A DNA stretch of 47,080 nucleotides from Promethearchaeota archaeon (lineage in GTDB: Archaea; Asgardarchaeota; Lokiarchaeia; Sigyniarchaeales; SOKP01), in NCBI GenBank assembly GCA_019894885.1, contig JAGXNP010000003.1, positions 1-47,080 of the forward strand, written 5' to 3'. Of this stretch, positions 1-9,271 are shown piece after piece (the first letter of the stretch is position 1; each line of letters starts with the position of its first letter). The notes below the pieces were generated by a model. That model searched no databases. It worked only from the letters and a program-made list of their open reading frames with translations, and was not told the DNA's origin. A program made the translations under genes and the position numbers.

Positions 1-537
1 TCCATAGATCAAAACTTTTTGACCACTCTTGATATTTGCTTTTCTAAGAGTAATCAATGCTGTTATTCCCCCTCCAGCAACAGGGGCGGCTTCCTCAAAG
101 GTCATATTAGATGGTTTTTTTTCTACCATCCCGTCTTTTGGGAATCTTCCTTTGTCAGTTTTTTCAGGCAAACATATGTACTCAGCATATCCACCATAAC
201 GAAAACCCGGAGATGCAAAAACAGGGTCAGTTTTCTTAAATCGTGTTATATCTTTACCTACTGCTACAACTTCCCCGGCTAATTCAAGCCCTAGTATGGT
301 TACTTTTTTAGGTCCTCTAAGACCAAACATCAATCGCGCAAAGAAACGTGTCAAAGGATTGAATCTTTTAAAGCCATTTCGAAACGTTACGTCCCCTTTT
401 GTAACTGTCGTTGCATAAATCTTCACAAGTATTTCATTGTCCTTCGGAATTGGTTTTTCTACTTCTTTGAGCTGAAGAACTTCCGGTGGTCCATATTCTT
501 CATATACAATCGCTTTCATTTTTTCTTTATTTTCCAT
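1..537 (-). CDS. Medium-chain zinc-free oxidoreductase (quinone oxidoreductase-like), partial
   Basis: The gene enters from the left edge, so only the first 179 codons are visible. The frame is open throughout and translates as a GroES-like N-terminal half of an NAD(P)-dependent medium-chain dehydrogenase: [20 protein letters not shown] near the start and SGQKVLIYG, the lead-in to the Rossmann domain, at the edge. It is a close paralogue of the complete gene at 966-1904. I place the start at 537 because GGTGA lies 5-6 bases before that ATG; ATG 519 and ATG 549 are alternatives. It is the last gene of a minus-strand operon with the small membrane protein 593-958 and the paralogue. The substrate cannot be told from sequence; family members reduce enones, quinones or aldehydes with NADPH. 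Confidence 0.88.
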   Translation of the reverse strand, partial: MENKEKMKAIVYEEYGPPEVLQLKEVEKPIPKDNEILVKIYATTVTKGDVTFRNGFKRFNPLTRFFARLMFGLRGPKKVTILGLELAGEVVAVGKDITRFKKTDPVFASPGFRYGGYAEYICLPEKTDKGRFPKDGMVEKKPSNMTFEEAAPVAGGGITALITLRKANIKSGQKVLIYG

Positions 538-592
538 TTTTTTCACCATTTTAATTTCAAAAAAATTCCATTATTATCGCTAATTGATATCA

Positions 593-958
593 TTAAAGAA
601 ATTGAGTCCATGCATACCAAATAGTCAGTACATTAAACATCATGCTTACAATGAGCAAAAAAACATCATAAGCCTTATAGCCCTTTATTCCAGCTAGGTT
701 GAACACGATAAAGAAACCGGCTACGATGATGTTTACCCAGCTATTTACAGGAACATCCAAAGTAATGGATAGGACAACCATAACAATTGGAACCACCATT
801 ATTATTGCCATTCCAAAATACATTTTATGAGACACAGGCTTACCATCTACTTCTCCAGGTTTAAAATCCCCTGCAAATATTCGCAAAACATCACCTAACA
901 AAAAAGTTAACATTACTGCTACCCATATGAATGAAAATATTATCTTCACATCTTCCAT
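593..958 (-). CDS. DUF6326-like four-helix membrane protein
   Basis: A 121-residue protein with four hydrophobic segments (about residues 5-27, 46-66, 72-90 and 98-118) and no soluble domain. The conserved polar stretch between helices 1 and 2 (FAGDFKPGEVDGKP) and the YKAYDVFL motif before helix 4 resemble DUF6326 proteins, an uncharacterised family. GGTGTGAT precedes the ATG and overlaps the end of the upstream dehydrogenase (stop at 966-968), so translation is probably coupled. It sits between two paralogous medium-chain dehydrogenases in one operon. Function unknown. Confidence 0.85.
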   Translation of the reverse strand: MEDVKIIFSFIWVAVMLTFLLGDVLRIFAGDFKPGEVDGKPVSHKMYFGMAIIMVVPIVMVVLSITLDVPVNSWVNIIVAGFFIVFNLAGIKGYKAYDVFLLIVSMMFNVLTIWYAWTQFL

Positions 959-965
959 AATTTTA

Positions 966-1904
966 TCACACCCTCTCAGTTTTTACAGTTATTACTACAT
1001 TTCCCTTTTTATGCCCTTCATCGACATAACTATGAGCCTCGGCAGTTTTCTCTAAAGGATAACTCTTATCTACGACCGGTTTTAGCTTCCCCGCCTCAAA
1101 AAGCTCTCCTAAGAAGATTAAATCTTCTGCTTTTTCTTGATAGGTTCCCTTTAGAACAGTCAAATAGGTCCCGTTCGGAGCTAGTGCTTTTTGGCAATCT
1201 GAAGAAGAGGCTTTTCCAACGGCATCAAAGACGAGATCATAAAGTTCTCCGCTTTCAGTAAAATCCTCCTTAGTGTAATCAATTACCTTATCTGCACCCA
1301 GAGATTTCACCAGTTCTAAATTCGTGGTGCTACATACCCCGGTAACTTCAGCTCCAAAATACTTGGCAAGCTGTACCGCATACGTACCGTTACTTCCAGA
1401 TGCTCCATAGATAAGCACTTTTTGTCCTCTCTGGATATTTCCTTTTCTTAGATAATTCAATGCCGTAGATCCACCAACAGGTAAAACTGCCGCTTCCTCA
1501 AATGACATTTTAGCTGGTTTTATAGCTATCATCCCTTTCTTCCATTTTTCAGGCAGACATACATATTCGGCATAAGCACCATCCCTCAATCCTGTGGTAG
1601 TTCCAAAAATTTTGTCGCCTTTCTTAAAAAGTGTTACATCTTTCCCTACGGATTCAATTTCTCCTGCAAACTCATAACCTAATATTGGTCGTTTTGGTTT
1701 TTTGAGACCATACATTAATCGCAACGCGAAAGTATATAATTTTTTATCTGGGTGTTTACCACTTCGAACTAACCTTGCCGAGTAACTTACTGATGACGTA
1801 TACACTTTTACAAGTATTTCGTTATCCTCGGGAGTGGGTTTTTCTACTTCTTCGAGGTGAAGAACTTCCGCGGGTCCGTATTCTTCGTATACAATTGCTT
1901 TCAA
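966..1904 (-). CDS. NAD(P)-dependent alcohol dehydrogenase / quinone oxidoreductase (MDR family)
   Basis: A full-length 312-residue medium-chain dehydrogenase. The N-terminal GroES-like domain has the [17 protein letters not shown] signature; the nucleotide-binding domain has [27 protein letters not shown], a variant of the AxxGxxG dinucleotide motif. The Cys/His set of zinc alcohol dehydrogenases is absent, so this is the zinc-free quinone-oxidoreductase-like branch. The start is TTG 1904, supported by GAGGTAT just upstream and by alignment with the paralogue at the left edge. It is the first gene of the three-gene minus-strand operon; the 76 bases upstream are AT-rich and should hold the promoter. 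The real substrate is unknown. Confidence 0.92.
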   Translation of the reverse strand: MKAIVYEEYGPAEVLHLEEVEKPTPEDNEILVKVYTSSVSYSARLVRSGKHPDKKLYTFALRLMYGLKKPKRPILGYEFAGEIESVGKDVTLFKKGDKIFGTTTGLRDGAYAEYVCLPEKWKKGMIAIKPAKMSFEEAAVLPVGGSTALNYLRKGNIQRGQKVLIYGASGSNGTYAVQLAKYFGAEVTGVCSTTNLELVKSLGADKVIDYTKEDFTESGELYDLVFDAVGKASSSDCQKALAPNGTYLTVLKGTYQEKAEDLIFLGELFEAGKLKPVVDKSYPLEKTAEAHSYVDEGHKKGNVVITVKTERV

Positions 1905-1980
1905 AATTATACCTCTTAAATTGATATTTATTTATTTTATTTTTAATAAAATATAGTATATAAAATAACATTAACTACTA

Positions 1981-2622
1981 TTATCTAAAGAACAGTAACC
2001 ATCCTCCTAAGACTACTTCAAAAAGTAAAATTAGCAGACCTCCGATGTTCCACAGGATTTTAAAGTTAGATTTTATATGGAATATAGCGTTACCGAAACC
2101 ATAGAGAAAACTGGCAACAATTCCAAACCATCCGATAATTGTTGGTACAACTCCATAGGTAACAAACAGGATTGAATATGCGAGCGTACCAATGGAGAAT
2201 AAGATTTGTGCAAATGAGAATCTAGAGGTTTTTGTTTTGAGAATGCTACGACCTAAATCAATTAACTCATCTTTTTTAGCACCACTAGTATCTGAGTATT
2301 GTTTTGCTAAATTGAGAAGTCCCCAGTAACTTTTTTTATCATAAATTTGGATCAAGGCTTCTCCTATTCGAAAGATACACCAGACAATTCCAAGTATTAT
2401 GTTATATTGACTAAAAGCAATAAACAGCGTTACAGCAAGAGAAATTATGCTAAGGTGCTCTACGAGGATTAATACAACGCTAATTTTAAATTTTGTTGGA
2501 TCCCTGTTAATCTTTTGTAGTTGAGCGTTTGAGTCTATGTCACCAAATGTTTTATAACCAAAAAAACTACTTGCAAAGTTTGTAATTATAATAAACAGAA
2601 AGAGAAAACCAGATAACCTCAT
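1981..2622 (-). CDS. DUF4386-family membrane protein
   Basis: A polytopic protein of about 213 residues with six predicted membrane segments. The order of helices and the loop between helices 1 and 2 (SSFFGYKTFGDIDSNAQLQ) match DUF4386, a family of unknown function common in bacteria and Asgard archaea. I prefer ATG 2622; an in-frame TTG at 2634 would add four residues, and neither has a clear ribosome binding site. It is divergent from the DUF998 gene, and the 100-bp AT-rich gap probably holds both promoters. Confidence 0.85.
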   Translation of the reverse strand: MRLSGFLFLFIIITNFASSFFGYKTFGDIDSNAQLQKINRDPTKFKISVVLILVEHLSIISLAVTLFIAFSQYNIILGIVWCIFRIGEALIQIYDKKSYWGLLNLAKQYSDTSGAKKDELIDLGRSILKTKTSRFSFAQILFSIGTLAYSILFVTYGVVPTIIGWFGIVASFLYGFGNAIFHIKSNFKILWNIGGLLILLFEVVLGGWLLFFR

Positions 2623-2734
2623 TAAGATAATCAAAGGGGAATACCTTTTTTTAAGTATTATTAATTATAATTTTCACTTAAAATAAAGTTAATCGAAGAT
2701 AAAGTTTTAATTTTAAGCACATTACAAAAAACCT

Positions 2735-3343
2735 ATGATTATATTTCAAATTTTGGCAATTTGTGGAATGCTTAGTCCAATTATATATACTGCGATGTGG
2801 ATATACGTTGGCAGTTTAGATTCAGAGTATAGTCATATTCGAGACGATATAAGTTCGCTTTTTGCAGTTGGTGCGCCTAAGCAACGCTTAGCGCAAGCAT
2901 TTATAATTATATCCAGCGTCCTACTATTTATATTTTATCTTGGATTACACGAGGGCATAAACGATGGAGGAGGGTCAATAATAGGACCAAATCTACTCGT
3001 AATTAGCTCAATCTTAGGAATGCTCGTTGCTCTTTTTTTCCCTCTTGATGTTGGTGGTGAAATAAAGACTTACAGGGGAATAATGCATATTCTTCTTGTG
3101 GTTGCATCGGGAATATTAACAATTGCTGGCATGGTGGCATTATGGCTTCGATTACAATTAGTAGCAGTTTGGAGTGGTTTTGGTACGTTTTCACTCATAT
3201 CAGCTATAGTTTCAGCAATTCTTATTATTATATCAGGTATTTTTGCTCAAGGTAAATACAGGGGGATACTTGAAAGATTTGGGGTTACCCCTTATCAACT
3301 CTACTATTTTGTTCTTGGTCTGATGGTGTTTTTGGTTAACTAA
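2735..3343 (+). CDS. DUF998-family membrane protein
   Basis: A 202-residue protein with six hydrophobic segments. The first helix followed by YSHIRDDISSLFAVGAPKQR and the FPLDVGGEIKTYRGIMH loop after helix 3 are the usual DUF998 signatures. The family is uncharacterised; related proteins are small integral membrane proteins that are not clearly transporters. It has its own promoter region, shared divergently with the DUF4386 gene. No good ribosome binding site precedes the ATG, so the message may be leaderless. Confidence 0.87.
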   Translation: MIIFQILAICGMLSPIIYTAMWIYVGSLDSEYSHIRDDISSLFAVGAPKQRLAQAFIIISSVLLFIFYLGLHEGINDGGGSIIGPNLLVISSILGMLVALFFPLDVGGEIKTYRGIMHILLVVASGILTIAGMVALWLRLQLVAVWSGFGTFSLISAIVSAILIIISGIFAQGKYRGILERFGVTPYQLYYFVLGLMVFLVN

Positions 3344-3384
3344 CCAATCGCTTTTAAAAAGAATAAAGCCTTAAATAATCAAGC

Positions 3385-4125
3385 TTATTTTTTTCTATTT
3401 TTCCACCAATATGGGATTCCAAGCTTGATAAATTTACCGTAATCTAAGAGTAAAATATGATCTTCGATTATTGAAAACGCAAATCCTCCCAGATAATCTA
3501 CCCAGCGCTCATCAGGTGGGAGCCCAAACCATCCAAATCTAAAAATCATAGTATGAAAATCATGAGTAACAAAGATATTGATACCACCTTCAGAAATGCG
3601 CTCTACTTGGCTCCAAATTAGTCCACCACTTCTTTCATAGAAAGGTTGTGCTGGAGGCCATAGATTTGGTGAATAGACGCCTGCTAAATAACGAAGGATC
3701 ACTTGATAATCTTTATAAGTATTAAATTCATCCAAATACGATTGAGAGTTTATTCCAATGCCATATAAAGCGTTACATTCTCCGATAATATCTCCCTTTC
3801 CGTTTGCTTCTTTGAACCCTTGGTAAATTTTCTCAGCAGTCACTTTACAACGGATGCGAGGGCTATGAAATAATCGTATATATCTATCTTTTAGTAGATT
3901 TCCGCCAAAAATTTTAGCAAATTCTTGTCCTAACGGAGTAAGCTCCATATTTGCCCCTTTCAGATCATTCTCATTAACCAATTTTGGCTCGTATCTTTGG
4001 GAATGTCTCATTATTATAATAATCTTAGAATCAGCGGGAAATTTATCAAGACCTTCAATGATATTACTCGCTTGTTTTGTCCAAGTATGTTCTTTCCTAA
4101 TATTATTACTTAATTTATTCGGCAT
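3385..4125 (-). CDS. Histidine-phosphatase-like protein (paralogue 1)
   Basis: A protein of about 246 residues. IIIIMRHSQRYEP lies near the N terminus, matching the RHGxR(x)xP catalytic motif of histidine phosphatases with Ser for Gly. A late FVTHDFH segment would supply the second catalytic His (the HD motif of branch 2, or the second His of branch 1). The tail has GWFGLPPDERWVDYLGG and PYWWK, both shared with the gene at 23049-23777. An upstream in-frame ATG (4212) exists but would overlap the Fpg gene by 53 bp; I use ATG 4125 because the homology with the paralogue begins just after it. Substrate unknown: it could dephosphorylate a small molecule, a lipid or a protein. No signal peptide, so probably cytoplasmic. 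Confidence 0.8.
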   Translation of the reverse strand: MPNKLSNNIRKEHTWTKQASNIIEGLDKFPADSKIIIIMRHSQRYEPKLVNENDLKGANMELTPLGQEFAKIFGGNLLKDRYIRLFHSPRIRCKVTAEKIYQGFKEANGKGDIIGECNALYGIGINSQSYLDEFNTYKDYQVILRYLAGVYSPNLWPPAQPFYERSGGLIWSQVERISEGGINIFVTHDFHTMIFRFGWFGLPPDERWVDYLGGFAFSIIEDHILLLDYGKFIKLGIPYWWKNRKK

Positions 4126-4159
4126 AATTATGCTCCAATTTTTAAATAATTTGATGGGT

Positions 4160-4939
4160 TTAATTCTTTTGACAAGATGGGCAAAAAAAGCCATGGCGTC
4201 CTGAAATTTCAAAACGGGTAATATCGCTATTGCAAGTTGGACATTTTTCTTCTTTCTTACGATGGGGAATTAAAAACTCGTTTGGATAAGTGCTTAAATC
4301 ACCTTTTTTCTTTATTCCAAATTCTAATACATCTTTAATATTCCTGTATAGCTCTTTTACTTTGCCTTCACTTAACGTATTAATATTAGTTTTAGGGTGT
4401 ATCCTTGTCCTGAACAAAATTTCGTCAGAATAAATATTCCCGACACCTGCGATAAAACTTTGATTTAGTAATGCGTTCTTAGCAATCGCTTTTCTTCTTT
4501 GCACAGCTTCTTGAAATTCCTCGAGCGACATTTTGTAGGCGTCTGGCCCTAATTTTTTATATTCGATAAATTCCTCTATTGAATTAGCAATAGATACCTT
4601 CCCAAACATTCTAATAGAGATGTATGCTAAATTATAGCCGTTATTGAAATGAAATATAACTTTACTGAATTTAGGAGGTTCTTCTTTTGAATCGTAATAT
4701 TCTAAATCTCCGCTCATCCCAAAATGTAGTATAAGATATCCTGGCTTGAGATAGACTAATAGATACTTACCATGGCGGATGGTCGATTCGAATTTCCTGC
4801 CTTTTAATAATTTATTTAGATCATTCTCTTCTGTCTTTAGAATTCTCTCGTCCAATATTTGAACTTTATTAATCAATAGCTTTAGGGATGTTTTATCTAG
4901 GTATCGTTTGAATGTTTCTACTTCTGGAAGTTCTGGCAT
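4160..4939 (-). CDS. mutM: Formamidopyrimidine-DNA glycosylase (Fpg/MutM)
   Basis: A bifunctional base-excision repair glycosylase/AP lyase that removes oxidised purines such as 8-oxoguanine. The 259-residue protein begins PELPEVET, with the catalytic Pro2 and Glu3. Lys58 in RHGKYLLVYL corresponds to Lys57 of E. coli Fpg, and HFGMSG holds the intercalating Met. The helix-two-turn-helix has LLNQSFIAGVGNIYSDEILF. The C-terminal zinc finger is intact: CPTC, 16 residues, CPSC, with the finger Arg in GRHGFF. Fpg is mostly bacterial and patchy in archaea, so ancient transfer is likely. The histidine-phosphatase-like gene lies immediately downstream, suggesting co-transcription. Confidence 0.95.
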   Translation of the reverse strand: MPELPEVETFKRYLDKTSLKLLINKVQILDERILKTEENDLNKLLKGRKFESTIRHGKYLLVYLKPGYLILHFGMSGDLEYYDSKEEPPKFSKVIFHFNNGYNLAYISIRMFGKVSIANSIEEFIEYKKLGPDAYKMSLEEFQEAVQRRKAIAKNALLNQSFIAGVGNIYSDEILFRTRIHPKTNINTLSEGKVKELYRNIKDVLEFGIKKKGDLSTYPNEFLIPHRKKEEKCPTCNSDITRFEISGRHGFFCPSCQKN

Positions 4940-4967
4940 GGTATAGATGATCTTTTGTCTATTCTCT

Positions 4968-5354
4968 CTATGCGACTATTGCGACTACAAAACAACATAT
5001 TGCGGCTATTAACGATAAGGGAGTCATTATAATCTTTTCTTTTTTGCTTTTTGATAATGCGTTTAGTAGTGTATTTAAAGCTAAATATACCGCAATAACC
5101 CAAACAACTACTAGAGTAAAAATTGGGTTGTTAAAGAGAATAATTATGCCAGTTCGTTCTAATATTGAAATTGATGCTAAAACAAAAATTCCAATAGCCA
5201 CAATGCTCATTATCCTCATCTTAGTAGGAAGTCTTTCGTACTTTCCTCCATAAGCTAGTTTGCCTAATGGTAATCCCAAGGCAAGCAGTAATTGAATTAT
5301 ACTCACTACAGCAAAAATAACAACAGCAATTAAAGCTGCAATTAAAATAGTCAT
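4968..5354 (-). CDS. Small conserved four-helix membrane protein
   Basis: A 128-residue protein with four hydrophobic helices (about residues 4-26, 47-67, 75-95 and 107-127). The loop after helix 1 reads GLPLGKLAYGGKYERLP, a recognisable signature of a widespread uncharacterised family also found in actinobacteria and bacilli. AGGAGATA sits 5-6 bases before the ATG, a good ribosome binding site. Fpg follows 29 bases downstream on the same strand, so the two may share a transcript. No function can be assigned. Confidence 0.8.
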   Translation of the reverse strand: MTILIAALIAVVIFAVVSIIQLLLALGLPLGKLAYGGKYERLPTKMRIMSIVAIGIFVLASISILERTGIIILFNNPIFTLVVVWVIAVYLALNTLLNALSKSKKEKIIMTPLSLIAAICCFVVAIVA

Positions 5355-5548
5355 TTTTTATCTCCTAACATGATGGCTAACTTTTGAATATTAATTATTG
5401 TGTTTCAAACTTTATATATAATAGCATCATAAGAAATAATAGTAACACCTTGAATCAATAAAATTAATGTGGGTGAAAAAGATTGAGTAAACATTATAAA
5501 TTAAGTGCGTCTGATTTTACAGAGGGAATCTCTGCTTAAGGAGCTGCA

Positions 5549-6070
5549 TTGGCCACTGCGGCAGCTGTACTCGGCTCGAACCTAGTAGTTGTCGCTCTTG
5601 CTTGGGATCATCCTCCTGAAGAAGGAGGGATTGTTACCATTACATTCCTTATGATGATTTCGTTTGTATTTTTCGTTAATGATTTACATTATATAATGAG
5701 AGCAGAATATCTAGTTACGCGTTTAAGATTATTAGATAACGATGACGGAGCCAAAGGAAAAGTATTGCAGGAATTGAGCCAAATCTCGAGATGGTCTCGT
5801 TTCATGCATGTAGCTGGATTGGTTTTCACGATGATTGCATTTTGGGTTATTAGTTATAAATATTTAGTCAGCATACCTAACGTAGGTTATCATCCTATCG
5901 TTTTAGCCCTTCCGTTTATTCTGTTCGCGCTTAGTTGGTTACCTAAATTTTTTGGTATTGAGAAAGAAGTCTCTGTTAAATCAAGCGAAACGATAGTACA
6001 ATTAATTATCGAGATCATATTTCTTACGCTTATTTGTCTTGATTTCCTAAGAGTTATAACCATATTTTGA
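5549..6070 (+). CDS. Polytopic membrane protein with possible in-frame stop near its start
   Basis: The open frame gives 173 residues with four to five hydrophobic helices and the charged loop LRLLDNDDGAKGKVLQELSQ. The reading frame continues upstream: TTG 5483 is preceded by GGTGA at ideal spacing and reads LSKHYKLSASDFTEGISA, then a TAA at 5537-5539, then GAALATAAAVLGSNL. The TTG at 5549 lies inside an obvious first helix and has no good ribosome binding site of its own. The likely ancestral start is therefore 5483, with a nonsense mutation or a base-call error (TTA to TAA would do it). I recognise no family. A terminator-like hairpin overlaps its stop codon. Confidence 0.65.
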   Translation: MATAAAVLGSNLVVVALAWDHPPEEGGIVTITFLMMISFVFFVNDLHYIMRAEYLVTRLRLLDNDDGAKGKVLQELSQISRWSRFMHVAGLVFTMIAFWVISYKYLVSIPNVGYHPIVLALPFILFALSWLPKFFGIEKEVSVKSSETIVQLIIEIIFLTLICLDFLRVITIF

Positions 6071-6105
6071 GTATCAATTTACTCAAGAATTTTTTTCTTT
6101 TTTTA
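6067..6105 (+). terminator. Hairpin plus T-runs after the membrane protein gene
   Basis: Arms TTGAGTA (6067-6073) and TACTCAA (6080-6086) with a six-base loop, followed by seven Ts, C and seven more Ts. The TGA stop of the upstream gene lies inside the left arm. This looks like an intrinsic-type terminator; T-runs alone can also terminate archaeal RNA polymerase. Confidence 0.6.
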
Positions 6106-6287
6106 ATTAAGAATTTATGATAAATTTTTATTCAGCTATCTCTTAAGTTTGATTTTTCCGCATATTAACAGTTAAGAATTGATAAATAGAGGTTGAGAAA
6201 CCCAAAGATATAAACTTATCTTAGTGATTTAACAATCTTCTATGAAATGATATAGTTTTTTATCGAGAAACCATTTTTTTTTATTTG

Positions 6288-7583
6288 ATGAACTTATCTG
6301 CGATAATATTTATTTTAGTGCTCTTTGGCATTTTAATGGCATTTTTTTCTCAACAGAAGATTGATTATTTTCCAATTGCTTTAATCATAGGTGCCATCGC
6401 AGTGGTTTCAATGATTACATTTGGCGGCGTTTCAGAGCAAGAAATCGTTGGTTTCATCAATTTTAAAGCGCTGATCTTCATATTCGCCATGCAAATAATC
6501 ATCTATTTTGCTACTCGTAACCGTGTATTAGATTATGCGGCGATCAAAATAATCCATATTACGAAAGGAAACAATCGCTTGTTTTTTTATATGATTTGCT
6601 TGTTTACAGGCACCCTGGTTGCTTTTATAGAAGATTTAACCCTTTCGTTGATATTAGTCCCCCTCATCTACAGGACGTGTCGGATTTTAGATATCCCTGC
6701 TGGGAGTTATATGATGGGGATGACCATAACGATAAACATTGGCGCAATTCTCACGCCTGTTTCAAGTTTAAAAAATTTGATAATCGGCGAAGAATTTGGA
6801 TGGGGTTTTGGCGATTATTTAGCCAATATGGGTATTTTATATCTGATATCGCTAATTCTCACCATATTTTTGATGGATTGGTTTATAATAAGAAAGGAGG
6901 AACAACCAACGGAAGAAAATAAAAATATGCTCTTATCAATGCTCGACCCTGGAATGGTTATAGAAAATAAATTGTATTTTTTAACAACAATTATAGTAAT
7001 TCTAGCCTCTTTTGCGTTAATGATTTTAGGATTTGAACCTGCAATTATCGCACTCGTGTCTGCAGCAATTTTTCTGCTTATTTTTTCAAAAAATTCTAAT
7101 TTTTCTGATCTGAAGAACGAAATCACGTGGAAAATTATCATTATTTTTGCGATTTTGTTCATTCTTTCGAATTCTTTATCGCGTTTTGGCTTCTCGGAGT
7201 TAATCTCTACGGGAATTGTTAATGTAGTAAACGATAACATTTTTCTGGCCGTACTGATTACTTTAGGTCTTTCAACTCTCTTGTCTGCGTTTCTTGCCGG
7301 GACGCCTGTTACCATTATTCTTCTCCCGATTTTTTCTGCTATCGTAGGAAAAGGATTCTTTCCAAATCCGATCATCATAGCCTTCATAGGCGGAGTTAAT
7401 ATGGCTGGTAATTTTTTACCACAAGGTTCAGCGTGTGATCTTCTCACCCTCACGTTGGCAAAAAAAAACAACGTCGTGAATCTTGATTACAATCGCTTAC
7501 TCAAAAATGGATCTATTTTTGCGACGATGCACTTTTTCCTTATTCTAGGATATACTATGATTTACACTTTAATTTTAATGTAA
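6288..7583 (+). CDS. ArsB/NhaD/SLC13-superfamily ion transporter
   Basis: A 431-residue protein with about 11-12 membrane helices. Two half-repeats each contain a re-entrant-loop signature: ITINIGAILTPVSSLKNLII in the first half and AFIGGVNMAGNFLPQGSACD in the second. This pattern belongs to the ion-transporter superfamily of ArsB, NhaD and P-protein permeases. The FIEDLTLSLILVPLIYR segment matches the conserved ATAL/ED region of that group. Substrate could be sodium/proton, an organic anion or an oxyanion. No arsenic gene is nearby, so an arsenic role is not supported. ATG 6288 is preferred to the adjacent in-frame TTG 6285. It is monocistronic. Confidence 0.85.
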   Translation: MNLSAIIFILVLFGILMAFFSQQKIDYFPIALIIGAIAVVSMITFGGVSEQEIVGFINFKALIFIFAMQIIIYFATRNRVLDYAAIKIIHITKGNNRLFFYMICLFTGTLVAFIEDLTLSLILVPLIYRTCRILDIPAGSYMMGMTITINIGAILTPVSSLKNLIIGEEFGWGFGDYLANMGILYLISLILTIFLMDWFIIRKEEQPTEENKNMLLSMLDPGMVIENKLYFLTTIIVILASFALMILGFEPAIIALVSAAIFLLIFSKNSNFSDLKNEITWKIIIIFAILFILSNSLSRFGFSELISTGIVNVVNDNIFLAVLITLGLSTLLSAFLAGTPVTIILLPIFSAIVGKGFFPNPIIIAFIGGVNMAGNFLPQGSACDLLTLTLAKKNNVVNLDYNRLLKNGSIFATMHFFLILGYTMIYTLILM

Positions 7584-7821
7584 AAGAATAAACCCTAGAA
7601 AATCTTGAATAAAAAAATCTCATAATTTTGTCTTTACATAAGGTTAGATATATTTTAACAAAATTATTTTTAAATAAGTTTAATGATCATAATTTAATAC
7701 TTAGTTTAAAGATTAATAACAAGAAATCTTTATAAAATCCGAATAATTCTACAGTTTAGTAAATTTATAGATGACTGAAATCTAATATAAATTAATCTAA
7801 ATTAAACAATAAGGTATGATA

Positions 7822-8222
7822 TAATGACTGAAATTCAGAAACTTACCAAAATTTCCTTGCTTTTATATGCGCTCGCAGGTTTTATTTTTGCATTTCTCTA
7901 CTTGGTGATTCCTGATATTTTTATTTACGGTTTAACTCAGTGGCCATTTAACGATCCTATTTACTTTAGGTTATTTGGAGGAACTCTTTTAGTTCTTGGC
8001 TTAGCTTCTCTTTTGGCTTATTTTAAAAAGGAATGGGAAGAAATAAAACTATTTTTCGAGTTAGCCGTGATGTGGTTATTAATGGTAACAATTATTAATT
8101 TTTTTGAATTGACAATGTTATCTTTGCCCGTTATAGCCCTTGCGAATACTATAGTCGATACTATTCTCGTAGCAATCTATTTAATCCTAGGGATATATTG
8201 CTGTATAAAACAAAGAGGTTAA
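7822..8222 (+). CDS. Four-helix membrane protein of unknown function
   Basis: A 132-residue protein, start ATG 7824 with GGTATGAT just upstream. Four hydrophobic segments lie at about residues 12-34, 47-67, 77-97 and 104-126. The helix-2 sequence FRLFGGTLLVLGLASLLAYF resembles that of several uncharacterised small four-helix families (DUF4345-like), but I cannot assign it firmly. It stands alone; the 240-bp upstream gap is AT-rich with a TATA-like TTTATAAAA near 7730 and no other visible gene. Confidence 0.75.
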
Positions 8223-8279
8223 ATTCAAAAATATAATTTATTTATATTTTTTTTATTTGTTTTTTGCGCTAAATCCAAT

Positions 8280-9158
8280 TTACTTTGCTAATTTTTCTTT
8301 TATTTGAGTAACCAACTTCTCACTTTCTTCAGAATCAGTCAAAAATTCAATATCCGATGGTGAGGTAACCCCTAATCCTAATTCTACTGCTCTTTTAATT
8401 TGATCTTGTCTAAAAATAGGACCTTTAGTAACCTCTGGAGTAGTCCCCAAAGCTCTCAATACCGCTACGCCTACAGCGTCGATTGCAATTTTGTCCGTGC
8501 CCGCAACGAAAACATTCCCTTCTACACGAGTTCCTTCCATAGGTCCTCGATCTACAAAAGTAATAACACCGTCCATGATAATTAGGTCAGGTTTGTAAAC
8601 AGAATTTATTTCTGCAATCATGTCTCTCTGATGTTCCGAGGAATGCAATTCTGACATATTTTTCTTTTTTACTATTCCTACTGCGTTCTTAAGCGATAAG
8701 GTGAAGTGTCCACCGTACATATGAGTCTTTAAACAGCAAGTTTCTATAATACATTCCGCTTCATCGTATATTTTCGCAAAAAAGAAACCATCTCTCCAAT
8801 GGCTGCCCTCTGGTTTTTTAAGGACATATTCATCTCGGGGTATTCTTGTTAAGTCAACGATCTTAAAATCCAATTCTTTTGCTAAAGCATTCAAGCCCTT
8901 TTTTTCAAAAACATCCGAAGTTTTAGCGGGACCGCTCCGTTCAGCAATAGTTATCGATTTTGCTCCCATTTCTTTTAACTTTATAATAAGCTGCTTTATT
9001 GTCTCCATTGAGCTTGAAGCCGGAGGAGGATCCGCAGTATTGAAATTTGGCTTGAAAATTACATCTTTGCCCTTAACGGGATTTAATCCTAACAACTCGA
9101 GGGATTTATTTACTCCATACACGCGATCGTTTGTAGAAATAACAGCAACTTTAGTCAT
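8280..9158 (-). CDS. DUF362 domain protein
   Basis: A protein of about 292 residues that is a DUF362 domain over its whole length: KVAVISTNDR at the N terminus, KPNFNTADPPPASSSMETIK, the CCLKTHMYGGHFTLSLKNAVGI segment and DLIIMDGVITFVDRGPMEG. DUF362 proteins often carry a ferredoxin domain; this one has none. The function is unknown; some family members act in uncharacterised redox or cofactor chemistry, and the conserved Cys and His residues fit metal or cluster binding. The start ATG 9158 is supported by GGTGA five bases upstream; an ATG at 9170 would precede that site. Confidence 0.87.
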   Translation of the reverse strand: MTKVAVISTNDRVYGVNKSLELLGLNPVKGKDVIFKPNFNTADPPPASSSMETIKQLIIKLKEMGAKSITIAERSGPAKTSDVFEKKGLNALAKELDFKIVDLTRIPRDEYVLKKPEGSHWRDGFFFAKIYDEAECIIETCCLKTHMYGGHFTLSLKNAVGIVKKKNMSELHSSEHQRDMIAEINSVYKPDLIIMDGVITFVDRGPMEGTRVEGNVFVAGTDKIAIDAVGVAVLRALGTTPEVTKGPIFRQDQIKRAVELGLGVTSPSDIEFLTDSEESEKLVTQIKEKLAK

Positions 9159-9271
9159 TTTATTCACCATAAATTAGGTAGCTAATTAGATGAATAAAAA
9201 TAAATTTAACTGTTTAGAAAATTCAGTCTCTATTTAATATTTGAAAATATCAAAATTCGACAAAGAAATTG

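Noticed and set aside
6815-7471. A long open frame antisense to the ArsB/NhaD-type transporter
   Set aside because: It is the mirror of the transporter coding sequence, has a low-complexity basic composition and no family resemblance.
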